Positions 1 to 13,893 of a stretch of DNA of 64,000 nt are shown here, in pieces. Position numbers and translations under genes: made by a program. Every line of letters starts with the position of its first letter. Position 1 is the first letter of the stretch. Origin of the DNA: Temnothorax longispinosus (taxonomy: Eukaryota; Arthropoda; Insecta; Hymenoptera; Formicidae); contig NC_092360.1 in the NCBI RefSeq assembly GCF_030848805.1, positions 806,001 through 870,000 of the forward strand. The letters are read 5' to 3'. The notes under the pieces are model-generated. The model made no database searches. It was not told where the DNA came from and saw only the letters and a program-made list of their open reading frames with translations.

Positions 1-1848
1 TTTCCTATGAGAGTCATCGGATTCGGTATTAGTACTTCTATTGTTGCGGTGCCACTCTTGCGATAAGATTCGCATTGTTTCGAGCTCAATGCAATCTTCG
101 TCTATATTTTATCTAACGAGGCGTATTGTATAAGTGATGAATCCTCGAATATTTTTGCTGTTACATGCGGGAAAGCCATAAGCGCCGGATAAATTCCGCT
201 ATTTACATTTCTTTCACGCCCACAAATACGCCCACGGCCATTAAAGCCAACTATAACAGATAAAGGCGCAGGTCTTATCTTATTTTGTTCTAAATATATA
301 CGATATTATCTATCTTGTAAAATATATATAATAGTGCGTTCGACTTTAACACAGATCGCGTACCGGTCCGGTATGAATAAAAAATACGAATTACGCCTGA
401 TTACCGTTTTCCGCCCGTATTAACATTTATGTCCACGAAGTGTCTATTAATTGGCACGCGCTATGTGACCTTACTGCCACTCGCCGCCACCTACAAAGCC
501 GATAAGATCCGCGCGCGACAAGTACGTTCGATTGCTACACCCGCGACAAATGGCTCAAAGTATCACCATCCACGCCAGCGATTGCGACATTCCCGCATAC
601 GTTACAGAGAGTGGTATTTCAGCTTGTCACGAGTCATTTCCCCTCCCGGCATATCCAGCGCGAACGAACGAACGAACGGCTTCGGCAGCGGCCGCGCCGG
701 CGCTCGTCTCCGCGATATAGATGACGATTAAAAATAACGTCACGGAGCTTATAATAGCGAATCGTGGAAAGAACGGCGAATTGCTGGTTGCGGCAGAAGG
801 GATATGCGCGTTTTCCGACAGCAAGTGGATAAGGAGAATGAGATACCGGATAAGAGATCGGAATCTTCTCTAAAGCGAAGCAGGTAAATTCCATTTTTGA
901 CATCAGATTATTATAGCCTCGAGGCTGGAAAGCTCAGAGAATCAAAAAACGAGCAGACTGGAAAAAAATTAAGAAAATTGAGAAAGGTGCTTTTGAATTC
1001 TTGACTTATTTTTGAGAATATGGTTCGGAAATTTAATTATTGATGCAGCAATTCATCGAAGCTTGTCGCAAAAGTATTACGAACATTACGATGAAATTAT
1101 GTGCCAATAGCAAAACATGATGAAGATCTCATTGAATACAAAAATGGAACATAAATGGTACAATATTCTATGAAAAAGTTTGTCAACCAAGAGGGACGAA
1201 ATATTGAAATATTTACAAAGATTTTTTTTGTTTGTACAAACAGAATAAATGAAGGGTAATTGAATTACATCATTGAGTCATTATTAAACATGTATTCTAG
1301 ACTAATGAATACACGATAGAAGCATTTATACGTACATGTTGCCAAAAGGAGATAACGCTGTAAAATATGAAATGTTATGATATCCCGACACTATCTATAT
1401 CAATATCTCTGTTATATCTTTGTTAATTTATGAAGAACAGTAATAGCGATTAAACTAAACTTCAGAAGAACAAATATATACGTGACATGAAGGCTGATAT
1501 GAGGAAGATAGTATTTAATGATACTAATTAGTAGCTATACAGAAGTATGAGAATTAAATACGAGGTCCGTATATAAGATGTGAAGTATAAAGCAAGGTTC
1601 GAAGTATATATAGCTTAAAACTGACGGTGTAATATCGTAGACAATATGATTATATATACGCTATTAAAGATATGAATAATCAAAAGAAATTTTTGCTCAG
1701 CAACCAATAAGATGCAGGGCGTATGCAGACGGATACAATAAAACTTATCTTTACAGCAAAAAATAATGTAAGACAGATGATATATATGTATATTATATAT
1801 GTATATAAAATCATAAGTATTATATATTATTATTATTATTATTATCCA

Positions 1849-1894
<46 letters not shown>

Positions 1895-2019
1895 ACGCGC
1901 TAATTTCTAAAGAAATTGCATAGCGTGACACGTTGTAATTATAAATATCATAATTGCAACAAAGTTGGATGCGCTCTTAACAAAATTCGAGAAGGGCAGG
2001 TTCTGATCTTGCATCGCGG
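1..2019. other. non-coding DNA
   Basis: Mixed AT-rich sequence without a supported gene. A small GC-richer block lies at about 420-840. The only structured items are the ATT and TC microsatellites at about 1821-1892. Confidence 0.6.
1821..1892. repeat. (ATT)n followed by (TC)n microsatellites
   Basis: About eight ATT/TTA units are followed within a few bases by about 20 TC units. The open frames running through them are repeats, not genes. Confidence 0.95.
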
Positions 2020-3420
2020 CAGCATATATACATGCTCCGAGCGTGGCGCGCGGTGTCGGTGCCGGCGGCATCGGTGGTTCTCCATCCCTCCCTCCCTGCC
2101 TCCCTCGCGCTCTTTCTTTCCGTCTCTCTCTTCTCTTCCCTCTCGCGTGTGCGGGGGTGACGACGAGGTTGAGAAGAGAGGTGCGATCGGGACGAGGGTA
2201 GGGGGACGATCGGAGGGATGGATAGCCGCGGCGCTGCCGTCACCATCCTCCTCCTCGTGGTGGTGGGGGGGAGTACCGAGCGCACGCGGGAGGGACGCCG
2301 AGCGGGGAAAACGGAGGGGAAACGCCGCGCGCGCCGGGCCGTTCGGTGGCAGCAACGGCGTGCTCGGTGTCATTGCCTCGACGCTCGGGGCGGCCAGTGA
2401 CTCCATCACTGACCTAGTGCCGAGCGCGACCGAGCGCCGACGGCGGCGGCCGAACACGAGGCCATCGACCTCAGCCGGCCTCCAGCGCGACACACACTGA
2501 CACATCGAGCGAGCGGAGTAGCAGCGCACCGCTGTCGTACACATCGCGCGGTGTCGTTCTTCGTCTCCGCGTTCCCTCCCTCTCTTCCCCCCCTCTCACT
2601 CTCTCTCTTTTCTTCCGTGCACCCGTTCCTTACTTTATCTTCCTCTCTCTTTCTGCCTAGCTCGCTTCGTTATACCTCTCCAGTGCTTCTACAGTTTCGT
2701 CTCTCGTAGCATCTCCATGTTTCTCTCGGTTACGTCTCGGCCATGCAGTATGTATGCTCTTCTCCTTGATCGAAAGCTTCTTCAAGCGGTCGACCTCTCC
2801 GCTCTGGAAATCACGAAGATCCGCGGAAGGCCGCCACGCCGCGCCGAGGAAACGTCGATCGCGGAAGAAAAAGGGAGAAAGGCAGTTTGCGGTCGGGGAG
2901 AGAGAAAGGAGCGCGCGCCTGCATACCTCTCACTCTCCGCGCGCAACTTTTCCCGTTCGCACGCCTGAAAGCCTCTCGCGTGAGGTCGAAAGAACGATCG
3001 CTTTCCTTTGCACGAAAGTGGGATCGTTACCGTTGCCCGATATGCCTCCTCGATCTCTCTCGCTCGTCCTGCACCGCGAAATCGGCCCTTATCCCTTGCC
3101 TTTGACCCGTTCGAGGCGAATGCGGCGAGAGCTCTCATTTTTCATTCGCTCCCGCATGCCCTTACATCCAATTCTGGGTTAAGTAGCGGACAGGTACGGC
3201 ACTCGCGTGCTTTAATCGACGTTCACGTCACCGGCGGTGCGTTAATTGCGGCAGAATTGCTTTCTTCCGTGAGCGCGCTTGTGCAATCATGGCGGTTTAA
3301 TCGGGCCTTTAATTAACGCGTCAATCAGAAAGCCGACAATCTGAGAAAGAGATTCTTTCTGTTCTCGCCGACGCGCGACGGTGCGGCTCGCTCCCATGAG
3401 GTATCGGATATGACGACTTT
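2020..3420. promoter_or_regulatory. CpG- and pyrimidine-rich block, possible promoter or 5' UTR
   Basis: GC-rich, CpG-rich sequence with long CT-rich tracts at 2085-2150 and 2560-2720, flanked by AT-rich DNA. Frames stay open on both strands because stops are rare, and their translations are low-complexity (Arg/Ser/Pro). It resembles an insect 5' UTR or promoter region. No coding exon with good splice sites could be tied to it. Confidence 0.3.
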
Positions 3421-4960
3421 CTTTCATCACACGTCATGATTTTTACGATAGGGTAATAAACACAATACCGTCACTTTATCAGAATTCTGTCAGAGCACCT
3501 AAATATCAGAGCAGGTTTATACGTCCGGTATCGCCGGAGAAGCATATCTTTAAGAGGAATTATGAAATGTTTGATTGACATTATGTCCATCAATTTAAGG
3601 AGAAAACGACAATAAGCAATGTTTCTGCCGATGAATATCTTACTGCTTGAACAAACCTGAGTCTTATTTTTAAACGAAGAAATAATGAAGACACCCAAAA
3701 AATTGACAGTGCGACGAAGGAAAAGACTGCCTGCAGATTCTTATCGGTTGAATTATTGTTAAGTTTATCAGCAGCCGGATATAGGCTACTTTTTAATGTT
3801 TTTACGTTAGTTTTTTTAAACAGAATGTCGGATTACTCAAATCGACAACGAGATCTTTATGACAATGTGACATATAAACCCAATTCTTCATCTAAATAAT
3901 TTTATGATTAATCCTATCTCTTAACCATATGAATTGCGAGATGAATAGAATATTTTAAGAGAGTCGTACGAGACTTTAAAGCTATATATGGATATAATTT
4001 TGAACTTCTGCAAAGTTGTTAGAAGTTATTCATCTCATTTTGATGCAATGAGAAGCCTGATTTGATAATCCTGAAGTTGAGTAGTCAATATTAGTCATAA
4101 TACGGTAACTGTCATTGCACGCTGATGAACATATCCTTCACTTAATCATTTACACGTTTTCTTTTTGAAACATATCGATAACTTCCAAATACAATCGGAT
4201 GTCGACACGATTCTTTCCACTTAAAATCACTTTAATGACGTATTTCCGGAATTTGGCAAATTTCCACGCTTCGCGAATCAATAACCGTGAAGGCTCAATG
4301 CATAAACGATGTGCTTTTCGGGGATTTGTAAGAAATCCTCTCATACTTTGAAATAAATTTATTGTCATGTCAAAAGATCAGCTGGTGATACGCAAGACGT
4401 CTCGTATTTTTTTTATCCTATCAAAGAGAGCGTCGATTATTTTAATTAACAATTATTAGAATACAAGTTCGACAAAGAAGAAGTATATGCGATAGTATTT
4501 ATTTCATTTACTATCAATTATACACACAAATATTCATTTATTATATAGAAACTTGGCTTCTTGACCGGCTGGCTGGAAAATTATGCTAAGATATATCCGC
4601 GAGCATTCGTGGCGTATGTATTTTTGCATGGTCGACGTGTGCCGAGGCCGGAAACGAGATAAATGAGCACTGTTGCACATCAGAAATGCAGCAGCAACAA
4701 AACGCTCCTCAGAGAGATTCGATCGCGGAACATCGTTTTGAAGTCGATTCAAGAGTCAGCTTGTTAGAACGACGTTGCAGGTGAAGTTGTTTTTCAATCG
4801 CGCGAGAGACAAGTCTATCTATCTCGATTATATTAATCTCCATATATTTGATTATCATTACTACTTGTATCTAATCAGATATTTCACGCCGTCTATTTTA
4901 TCGCACTACGATACGTATCTTCAAGACGATTCCGCGAGGTGTAACTATATACAGCGGCCG
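3421..4960. other. AT-rich non-coding DNA
   Basis: No gene, RNA or element recognised. Confidence 0.6.
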
Positions 4961-5264
4961 ATAGCTACTTCATTTTCCTCTACTTTTCGGCGGGGCACTT
5001 CTCGCAACAGGTTTGCCGAAGAGATTTATTTGCATCGGGACGGCAAGATAGCCGTCGTTTTCATCTCTCGATACTATCGGACACTAGAAACATCAGAGAA
5101 TCGCGAAATCGCGAGGAATGCGGTAGAGTCAACGATAAAGGATTCTCCGAAATGTCAACTAGCGCGGCGCGCATCGCCGCGAAGGTCTGCTTATTGCGCG
5201 TTAATCAAACCTCGCTCGGGACACATCAGAGAGAATAATCGCGTGAGTGCATGCCGCAGGATGC

Positions 5265-5309
<45 letters not shown>

Positions 5310-6560
5310 CCCCTAACCTACCCCATTCGTTAACCCGACCAGTGCACGATTCCCTGCGCGCAGATCGATTCGCTTCGAGCATGGATTAACCTACATAACG
5401 GGCCGGCATTCGTGCGGAGTCGCATACGTCGGGGCGATCATCGGTACAAAATTAACCTGCCCTGCCTGTGTATCCCTCTCGTCTCCCCGCCATCCCCTTT
5501 CTTCGCTCCCTTTCTCACCCTTTCTCCGTTCCTCCTGATTATCGCGTCGCCCGCGCGCGCCCTCTCCTCATCGCTCCTCGGCTGCAGTTCATTGCTCCGT
5601 ATCGCGCACGAAGAGAGGCGCGTTATATGAATATTTCTCCCGCAGCCTCTCCCGTGAAAAACTTTCGATATCCGTGCGGGCAAGCGAAGTACACGCGTGT
5701 GGCTTACGATACCGTAGATTGCTCCCCGGAACTTACCGGATGAGGTGAAATCCACGCGCCGAGTTATGCCAGTCTCTAATGCGTCTTTAATCAGATTTTA
5801 ATCCGACTTCTTCTACGCTTTTTTTTCCTCCAAACGTTTACAAATTTTACAAGCTTTCTTCTAAATTTCTTTCGACAGTTTGTCTATGAGATTCAACCTC
5901 GCGTGACGTGGAAAGAGGCGAAAAATTACACAATCTATAACCACGGTTAATGAATTTCCTGAATTTGTCTTTTGATTTTGTAAAAGATTTCGAGTGAGTT
6001 TGAAATTAGAGTATTACAGTTACAAATGGCGAATTTGTTGTAGTTGTCGAGAGTCAGGGATTTAGTCCGATTTTCTCAGCCCGTCGAGGTAATTCATAAT
6101 CCGTTACTAACAATAGGAATAGAGATCGGGACAGGCGATGCGCGGACAGAAGCACGTCAAACGCCGGGAAAACGATTTCCGCGTCCCCGGCGCCCTTCGC
6201 TGGGGCCCGGAGCAATCCCTCGATGACGAACCGACAAATTCACGTTTTCACGGCGAGGGAAACGCTCTCAACCGTTGTCACGCCGCGGCCGCCTTGCCAG
6301 TGTCCGGAAACGAATAAGTCGCGAGGAGACACGAAAGCGCAATGACGTCGAGGGAGGAGAGAAACTCGATGCGAGCGACGACAAGTGTCCCCTGGTCGTC
6401 AAGAGAAACAGTTTTCCCATTCGCTTTCTTCGCCTTCTCCCCTTCGCCGTCGCGCGCGGTCGTTCGCCAGACCGAGATTACTCTCCGATGCGCGAATGGC
6501 GTGTGACGACCGCGCTTCCCGGTACACAAATCGTCTATATGGATCTTTACAAGGATTGAC
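4961..6560. other. GC-richer non-coding block
   Basis: CpG-rich segments at 4961-5760 and 6100-6540 surround AT-rich sequence. Contains the CT microsatellite at 5267-5307. Open frames here are low-complexity and overlap on both strands. Confidence 0.5.
5267..5307. repeat. (CT)n microsatellite
   Basis: About 20 uninterrupted CT units. Confidence 0.97.
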
Positions 6561-7132
6561 GATTGTTTGAATTATACAGCGGTATTATAGAGTGCACGCG
6601 GACGATCCCATTGATCATGATCTAGGATTGTTAAATAGGGGGCGGGGGGTTTGATATCGTTAACAGGATCTCGCCTCGATAATTACAATGGTTTATAGAC
6701 GTCGGGCGAATGGTCGGGATATGCGACTGACCGCCGAATCGTGGGTGCGAATCAAAACTCATATGTGTGTACCTATTTGTAATCTGTCGCGAAATTCGTG
6801 GGAACTAATTTATATGTAAATTAAGTCGCATTAGCGTCATATCACGGATGTAACGCAGTTCCGATGATGGAAGACCAACGAGGGATAAACCGGTGAGATA
6901 AAATAGTTTGGATTGCGTTTCAGATCTTTGTTGCAATCGTACAAAAAACAACTGATTGTCAGCATAAAATATGGCTGGCACGAGCTATCATAAACCGCAC
7001 AACTTTCTTTTCAATCTACAAACGGCGGCAAGTATAAGTACTGTATTTGAGAAGGCTATTTTGGGAAAAATGTTGTTCAAAGTTGTATCAAACGTTGTAC
7101 ATTAAATATACATTGATATAAAATAAACTTAA

Positions 7133-7171
7133 AATTTTTTCTTCCATGTTTCTACATCACATTATCAAATT
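7133..7171. repeat. direct repeat copy 1
   Basis: Shares cttccatgtttctacatcac and attatcaaatt with a second copy about 200 bp downstream at 7336-7373, one substitution in the core. Looks like a local duplication or the remains of an element. Confidence 0.75.
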
Positions 7172-7335
7172 GTGATTAGATCACAATCTAAAAATTTATA
7201 AGTTCATTTTTCATTTTTAGAAATTAAATATAAACCACAGTTTATTACGGTTGGAATAATATTTGTCTATTAAAAATAATAAAACGCGAACATCCTGTTA
7301 CGGCTTTCCTTGCCCTATTCTTCATACCGAATTAT

Positions 7336-7373
7336 AAATTTTTCTTCCATGTTTCTATATCACATTATCAAAT
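7336..7373. repeat. direct repeat copy 2
   Basis: Second copy of the repeat at 7133-7171 (cttccatgtttctatatcac). Similarity fades after attatcaaatt. Confidence 0.75.
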
Positions 7374-7580
7374 TATATTGTAGTTTATATTCAATTTAAA
7401 AAATCAAAAGTAAACTTATAAATTTTTTAGAAGCTGATAAAAAATGTACCTACTATTAACTTTCTCTGAGTTCTTTCGGACCAAATTGTCCAAAGAACGA
7501 GATCGCTTGATCAACGACAATAATTATAATTAATCAAGATGAGATCAAATTAAGTTGTCTGTTTTATATACATTCATAAC

Positions 7581-9360
7581 AAGAAGTGAGATCCGTAAGG
7601 ACCATCCCTCGCGCAATCGTCGCTACAAAGGTCGCTCTTTCGCACGAGCGAGTTATTTGAAGCGGAGAATGTGAATACGTGGTGTATCGTTAAAGCAACT
7701 TACATTTTTGGTTCGTCGATGATCGGCCATCAACGTGAGCGCCAGCTGGGTAGCACTTCCTCTTCTCACCCCTCTAAATCCCCGGTCGCGGAAGTTCCGC
7801 CTGGTCGACGCCTGGTCGGTCGGGCGGCTTCAGCTGCTGCTGCTGCTGCTGCCGGTGGTACCGGATTCGCGCACGCCGATCATCGTTACCGATCTAATCC
7901 GAACGCTTCACCAACGTATGATCACAATATAACGAGCGACCGATCACTCTGTAAATTCATAACGAGATTCACTTTCACTCGCGCTCTTCTCTTCCCCTTT
8001 CGCGCGCGGCTTCACTTCACGGAGTCGCGGAAGAAAGAGGAAAGAGAGGGAAATGAGAATCGCGCCGATCAACACAGGTGTGGAGGAGCACACAGGGGCA
8101 GAGGGGAGAGGGAAGAAGGAGACAGGGATTTGGTAACGTAGTTACGTAATGACTAAACTAAGGAAAAGAGTAGAGGATGAGGCAACGAATGGTAGAGGCG
8201 GAAAGAAGGGGAGAAGAAGGCGCCAGATAACGTGCCACAGTTTCACTTTTAAATTCCAAGAGGCGCTCTTGTTGCTCCGAAACCACGACAACGAAGGTTA
8301 CCCGCTCGCTGGTTCTCCGCTCCACGCCGCTGCGCCGCTCGTACGCGGATTACCGTTATCGGTGACGTAGTAACGATAACATCACCGGTATAACGCTGCG
8401 CTGTGCTTTGATGAGTGCAGGATCTTTTGAACGGGATCTCCTGGTCTGACGGTTGGTCTCGGGCTTCTAGAGTCCGAGAAAGAGAGTGTACAGAATTCTC
8501 TCTTGGACTCTGGACACTGCAGGAGAGATGGAACGGTCGGCAGCTGTCTAGATAATAATTCTCGAAAGAGACGAAGGGAAGATAGAACAGTCTGTCTATT
8601 GTCGCTATTAATTGAGTGCGGGTTAGGCGAGCGGTTTTCGTGGTCCTCGATCGGTCGCGACCGGCGCACGGCCTCGGTCAAGGCCAACGGTCGCTCCGAA
8701 TTGGCGCCGAGCGCCTCCTCTGGGCGCGGCGCGATCCTCCGGAACCAGGAAAAATCGAGCTGTTTCACGGAAAGCGGGGAGTTCTGCGCTGCGAATCAAC
8801 GGCGGACATGACGCCGGCCGTTTTTGCAACGAAACTAACTGCCCTTCCCGCCTTTGTGTCTCATGTTCCTCGATGATGCGCGATTAACAGTCACTCGCGG
8901 ATAACTCGAATAACTTTCAGCAAGGGCGCTTGCGCGGCTCTCCGCCGCGACGACGATGCGGAAACTCACTGCGAGAACACGGCGGGCCTCGATCTCGCTC
9001 AAGTCCCAGATTTCGCTCTTCGCGATTTTCACTGTTCATTTCGTGGTCCTTGATAGTGGCGCGCTTCGTTATCCGTCGCCGGACAAGCGCGAATCGCCAC
9101 GGAAGCTCGGCGGCTATTTCTCCACGCTGGGTCCGCTAAACGTGGGGAAAATAATTCATGGTACGTGAACCACGCGAAATCGGTTTCAGGTTTGCGGGAC
9201 GCGGTCGTGCAATAGGGGAGAAATCGCAAAATCTCGACGACGAAGACCGAGAATGGCCGCCGCGCCGTCTCAGCCAATTAGCTGCCTTAAGTCGCGAATC
9301 TCGATCGAGAACGATCTTCGTGCGCGCTCGAATCTTTTAGTGATTTAAGTCACTATCGAC
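7581..9360. other. CpG-rich block without a supported gene
   Basis: GC-rich sequence with a short CTG run at about 7836-7856. Many frames overlap on both strands with no recognisable domain and no convincing splice-bounded exon. Could be regulatory or untranslated exon sequence. Confidence 0.35.
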
Positions 9361-12000
9361 ATAGGTGACATCACGTTAATAAGACTAGCAGACTGATTGT
9401 GCGAGAGCCTGACAATAATTCCAGATATAATATAGCGATTATAATTTTGAGTTATTCAATTTTATATCGATAAAAATTAACTTTTCTCTTCTCTACGGAA
9501 GGTATATAATCGCACGCAAACGTATAATTAAACAGATAGAGCTGATTAACTAAACTAACAGATAAAAAATGTAGATCCCACGTGTAGATTGTAGACAATG
9601 TAGACAAAAACAGTTATTACAATTGATAATTTAATCCAATTCTCTACGATGTGACGATATGGTGGTTCGCAACCAGCAAATATTGCTGGTCGGATAATGA
9701 AATCGGTTGGATTAAAGTAGCTGATTCTCAAAGCGGATAGTCAGATCCAGCTGATTAAACTCGCGAGACGCTTCACGACCGTACCTAATTAATCTCCTCT
9801 ACTGAGAGTTCCGAATTAGAATTTCACAATGAAAACGCTCGACTCGTGGCATCAGAATGTATAGCTACTCACAATCTGGAATAATCTCCTGTATTCCTAG
9901 ACACTTCGAGATGGTCCTTCGCGAATTAGACATTTTATATCAGCTATTCGACCTCGCATAATCACGACGTAAAAAGTGCTGAGAAAATAATTGCTCGGCC
10001 AAACTCGGAGCGGGATTTGCGCAAAAACATCGACGAATATAGTGCGGACCGCGTGAATCAATGACTCCGACGTCTAATGTCGGGACCCAAGACGATCTCG
10101 GCTAATCCAATATCGGAGATCGCGGTCGCGCCGCATCGTCGGACGGCTGCATGCGAAATCGCGACCCGCAGACGGGCAGTCTCGCCTATTTTCAATGGCG
10201 CGAAAATAGTCGCGCCTAGCGCGGCGAATAGTCGCTGCGGCGCGATATGCCGTATACGCACGACACCTGGACGTACTTTACGTTTCGGACGATCGTCACC
10301 GTGGAGTAAATTTCACGCGAATCGACGCGAGCCCGGAGAAAATCGGAGAAATTGCAAACGGTCGTAGAAATCGTCGCAAAGGATCGCGAAAACTGTGAGC
10401 AATTTCTGGAGTTTCTTATTGTCTTACAATTATAAAAAAAAAAACATGGTAGTAAGAAAGAAATTGAAGCTATATTCTAATCTAAAGCTATATTCCTTAA
10501 TCTCCGAAACGGTATCGATCTCTTATTTTCTCTTCAATCGTGATTATGCCTGAAGCGATTGCTCGCGATGTGACAATTACCGATCTCGTTCGCAGACCAG
10601 TTTCTTAGAAAGGGATAATATCGTACGTGTTATATAAAACTGATTGACCTGGCAAGCGGGCGGCGTCCAAAGGCTTTTCGAAATCCACGTAATCCTGGTG
10701 GAGACCTGAGCTGTCGTCTATTTTTATTGACACGTTGTTACATGAAGCGACGAAGAGGAGCGTAACGCGCGGCGTATACCACCATACCACCCCGCCGTCC
10801 GCGACGCGCGTTTTATTTATAACCGCGGCGCGGCGTCCCGCGCGCGATGCGCGGCCTCCGGTCGTGACGCGCGTGTCGAATATTACGCACGCCTGTGCTA
10901 CGATTATCCACTCTCGCGTGCGTATCGCGACGGCTCATTGAAAAGATGCTTCGCGATCGCGAAGCCGCCGAACGGCAAACAGTGGCGAAACCATTGTCTT
11001 TTATCTTATCTCAGGATTGATTAAAACTTGAGAATTAAGTCCAAGAACGGAAATAAGGGTCGTTTCGCGACGTTGTATTTTATTAATTTCGTCACGCGTG
11101 TCTACGAAAGAAAACGAATTAACGGGGAATTAACCGACGAACGTACGCGACATGCGACAGTCTGAACTCCGGTATATTATTTGCTAATTTTTTTTGTACC
11201 TTGACGCATGTAAGTAACGTGTAGAATTTTATATGACTTGTTTACGTGCACGTTAATCTGATTCCTTTTGACACAATGGGAATTAATTGGGTAAGAAAGT
11301 AGTTAAGAAAAGTCATGTACACTTGTGCTAAAAGTGCGTGACGTTACAAATTGAAACTACATGGAGTGAATAAATGTATGTGAAATCAGGAAGCATGGCA
11401 ATGTGATTAATTCCAATAATAAGAATTTAGCTTCTCATGTTTGATTCGGTATAAACGCATTTTGCATAATCACGCGGTAGTCCATTTCCGGCTTTAGAAT
11501 CCGTTCCATTAGCGATGCGTACACGAACGATATTTCTCAGATACAGCAACATTTAAACTTGGAGTAAATCTCTCTGAGATGGTTGAAAATCAGCCTCGGA
11601 CGAGAATCACGCAAAACGAATAAGCTTCCGCGGGACTTCCGCCGTTAGCATAAATTCCGCGATAAATTTCTTCGTTCCAAAGTTACATTACACGAATCAA
11701 CGCGGAAGAGTGGTTCCGTAAGCGGAAACCAATACATACGTAATCGAGGCCGAAGGAGCCTATCATAACCGCCATCAATAGGACATTAATAACATACTAC
11801 CGGCGTCATTTATTTTCTACTGACGATTTAAGAAAAGGACTTTCTAACAACCGGTCTTATAGTGACGTCACCCATCAACACGAGCAAGCATAATTATATA
11901 GTATTATGTAGTACACTGACTGAATGAAACATTCTCGGCCACTCATAAGCATATTTAGTTATTCATCACGGTTTTCGACGATCTACTCTACTACATCACG
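9361..12000. other. non-coding DNA with a CpG-rich segment
   Basis: AT-rich except for a CpG-rich part at about 10010-10960. Small hairpins occur at 9674-9692 (ACCAGCAA arms) and 10948-10963 (CTTCGCGATCGCGAAG). A perfect CRE palindrome TGACGTCA lies at 11863-11870. No gene is supported. Confidence 0.5.
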
Positions 12001-12909
12001 ATCTTCACACACGTGGCGCACACGGAAATCGAAATCGCACGAGGACGAGTCTCAGATTTCGACCAACTTTCACAATCGCGCGAGACTATCGATTTGAAAA
12101 ATCGATTTTTAATTTTGAATTCTCCGCGATATTCCGTCTTCCGTCACAGTTCTGTCCGATTCGGGGTCCGAAATCGCGGAAGGCGGGAAATTCTTTTACC
12201 GTCTTAAAGACGCGTGCGCGTATCTCAAGCCGTGCATACACGCACGCACGTGCGGAATGCGAGAGAACGCGGCGGAGCGGCGGCGGCGAGGCGAGGACGA
12301 TGGGAATCGAGTGTCGCGACGCGCGTGTTGATCACGTCACCGGTGCATCTCGCGATGCATTGACATACAGGATAAAACTTAGTATACTTAAATTTCGCTT
12401 ATTTAAGTAATCACACTGGTGACGGCTGCGTCGTAGCGACGACGGCGACGATGACGGCGACGCAGAGGACGATGACTGTCGATGACGCTCGACGATCGGC
12501 GATCGACGAGTTTAACTGATGTGACATTGACGTGACTGGATCAAGAATGACGGACGGATAGATAAAAAAAAAGGGTAGCAGTGAAGAGAAAAGATTATGA
12601 CGAACGTGTGACAATGAGATGTATCGGTGCACGTGTGTGTATGTGCGTGTGTGGCACCCCGGCCACGCCGGAAGAGTGAACGAGACGGAGAAAGTCGTGG
12701 TCGTGGGTGAGGTAAGCGGAAACGAGACGAGTGAGTTTAGAGAGACGTGTGTTTTGCTCGCGGCCGGCGAGAGCGAGTGACGCGCGCGGAACGCGAACGA
12801 AAGAGAGAGTGACCGCGAGCGCGAGGCGTGCCGAGGAAGAAACGTAAAGGCCGAGAGCAATCGCGCGGTGGTGAGAGAAACGTGGTGAAAGAACACGCGC
12901 GCGACAAAG

Positions 12910-12920
<11 letters not shown>

Positions 12921-12953
<33 letters not shown>
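12921..12953. repeat. (GA)n microsatellite
   Basis: About 15 GA units after a GAAA-rich lead-in. Confidence 0.95.
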
Positions 12954-12955
<2 letters not shown>

Positions 12956-13817
12956 TATGTAACAGAGAGGAGAGAGGGAACTGCTTTGCAGTGCGCGGGT
13001 TAAGGACTCGCGAAAAGGCCGCGAAGGTCGCGAAAGAATCTTTCCGCGTACTTGGGTAAGAGGTGACGAAACGAGCGACGGACGAGAATCAAATGAAGAG
13101 GAATAACGCGAGGGGGGTAAAATGTGTGCGAATCGGGATCGGCAAATCGCAGGGGGTCCGGACACAATGACGACGAACGGGTTACGAGTTACGAGTACGT
13201 GTCATCTATATTTATATGTATGTGTGCGCGAGGGATGCGTGCTACGATAATATATCTCTGGGGGGAGTCTCTCTCGTTCGCCGAGGGGGCGATCGAGTCG
13301 CGCGGTTGAGTCTTTCCTCCTCGTCTTCTCTCCTTCGTCTTATCGTATTCCTCCGTTGTACAATGTAAATCTTTTAACTCGGCACAACGATCCGAAAGCT
13401 CCACCGCCGAAAAAGCTCGGGGAGGGCACCGACACGGTAAGGAAATACGTCGGGTATACAAACGAGAGAAGAAAACTTGGTCACACACTGACGCACGTGT
13501 CCGCGGCACACATTCACGTACTATTTCGTCCGCTCTCTTTCATCGCGCGGACTCGTCCGCCCGCGCGCGGAGTCGGCGGAGTCGTCGTCGGTTGCCGTCA
13601 GCGCGCGCGAAGCCGGCCCCGACGATTCGTAACAACAAACGCCGCGCACTACTGTCGGTCGGACGGTTGAGTTCGGTCGTCGCACTCTCGCGGCTCTCCT
13701 CCTCGGCTTCTCTTCCTCCTCCGCCTCTCTTCGCCACCGAATAATCCCTCCTGTCGCACCGCGGGAAACTGACGCGCGCGCCTCGTCCGAGAGCGCGGCA
13801 CCGTGAGGCTCACGTGG

Positions 13818-13837
13818 AACGACGACGGTGACGGTGA

Positions 13838-13869
<32 letters not shown>

Positions 13870-13893
13870 TCGACGACGTCGTCGGGGGCGACG
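13818..13893. repeat. GAC/GGT trinucleotide repeat tract
   Basis: Runs of GACGGT and GAC units, then mirrored GTC units (GACGTCGACGACGTCGTCG), which could fold as a hairpin. Generates poly-Asp, poly-Arg or poly-Val in the various frames. Confidence 0.9.

Larger units (their letters stand above)
6561..7580. other. AT-rich non-coding DNA with a dispersed direct repeat
   Basis: No gene seen. Holds the two copies of a direct repeat at 7133-7171 and 7336-7373. Confidence 0.6.

Noticed and set aside
1916..2544. Open frames of about 195 residues on both strands
   Set aside because: Mutual shadows in CpG- and CT-rich sequence; low-complexity Arg/Ser/Pro/Gly translation, no splice-supported exon.
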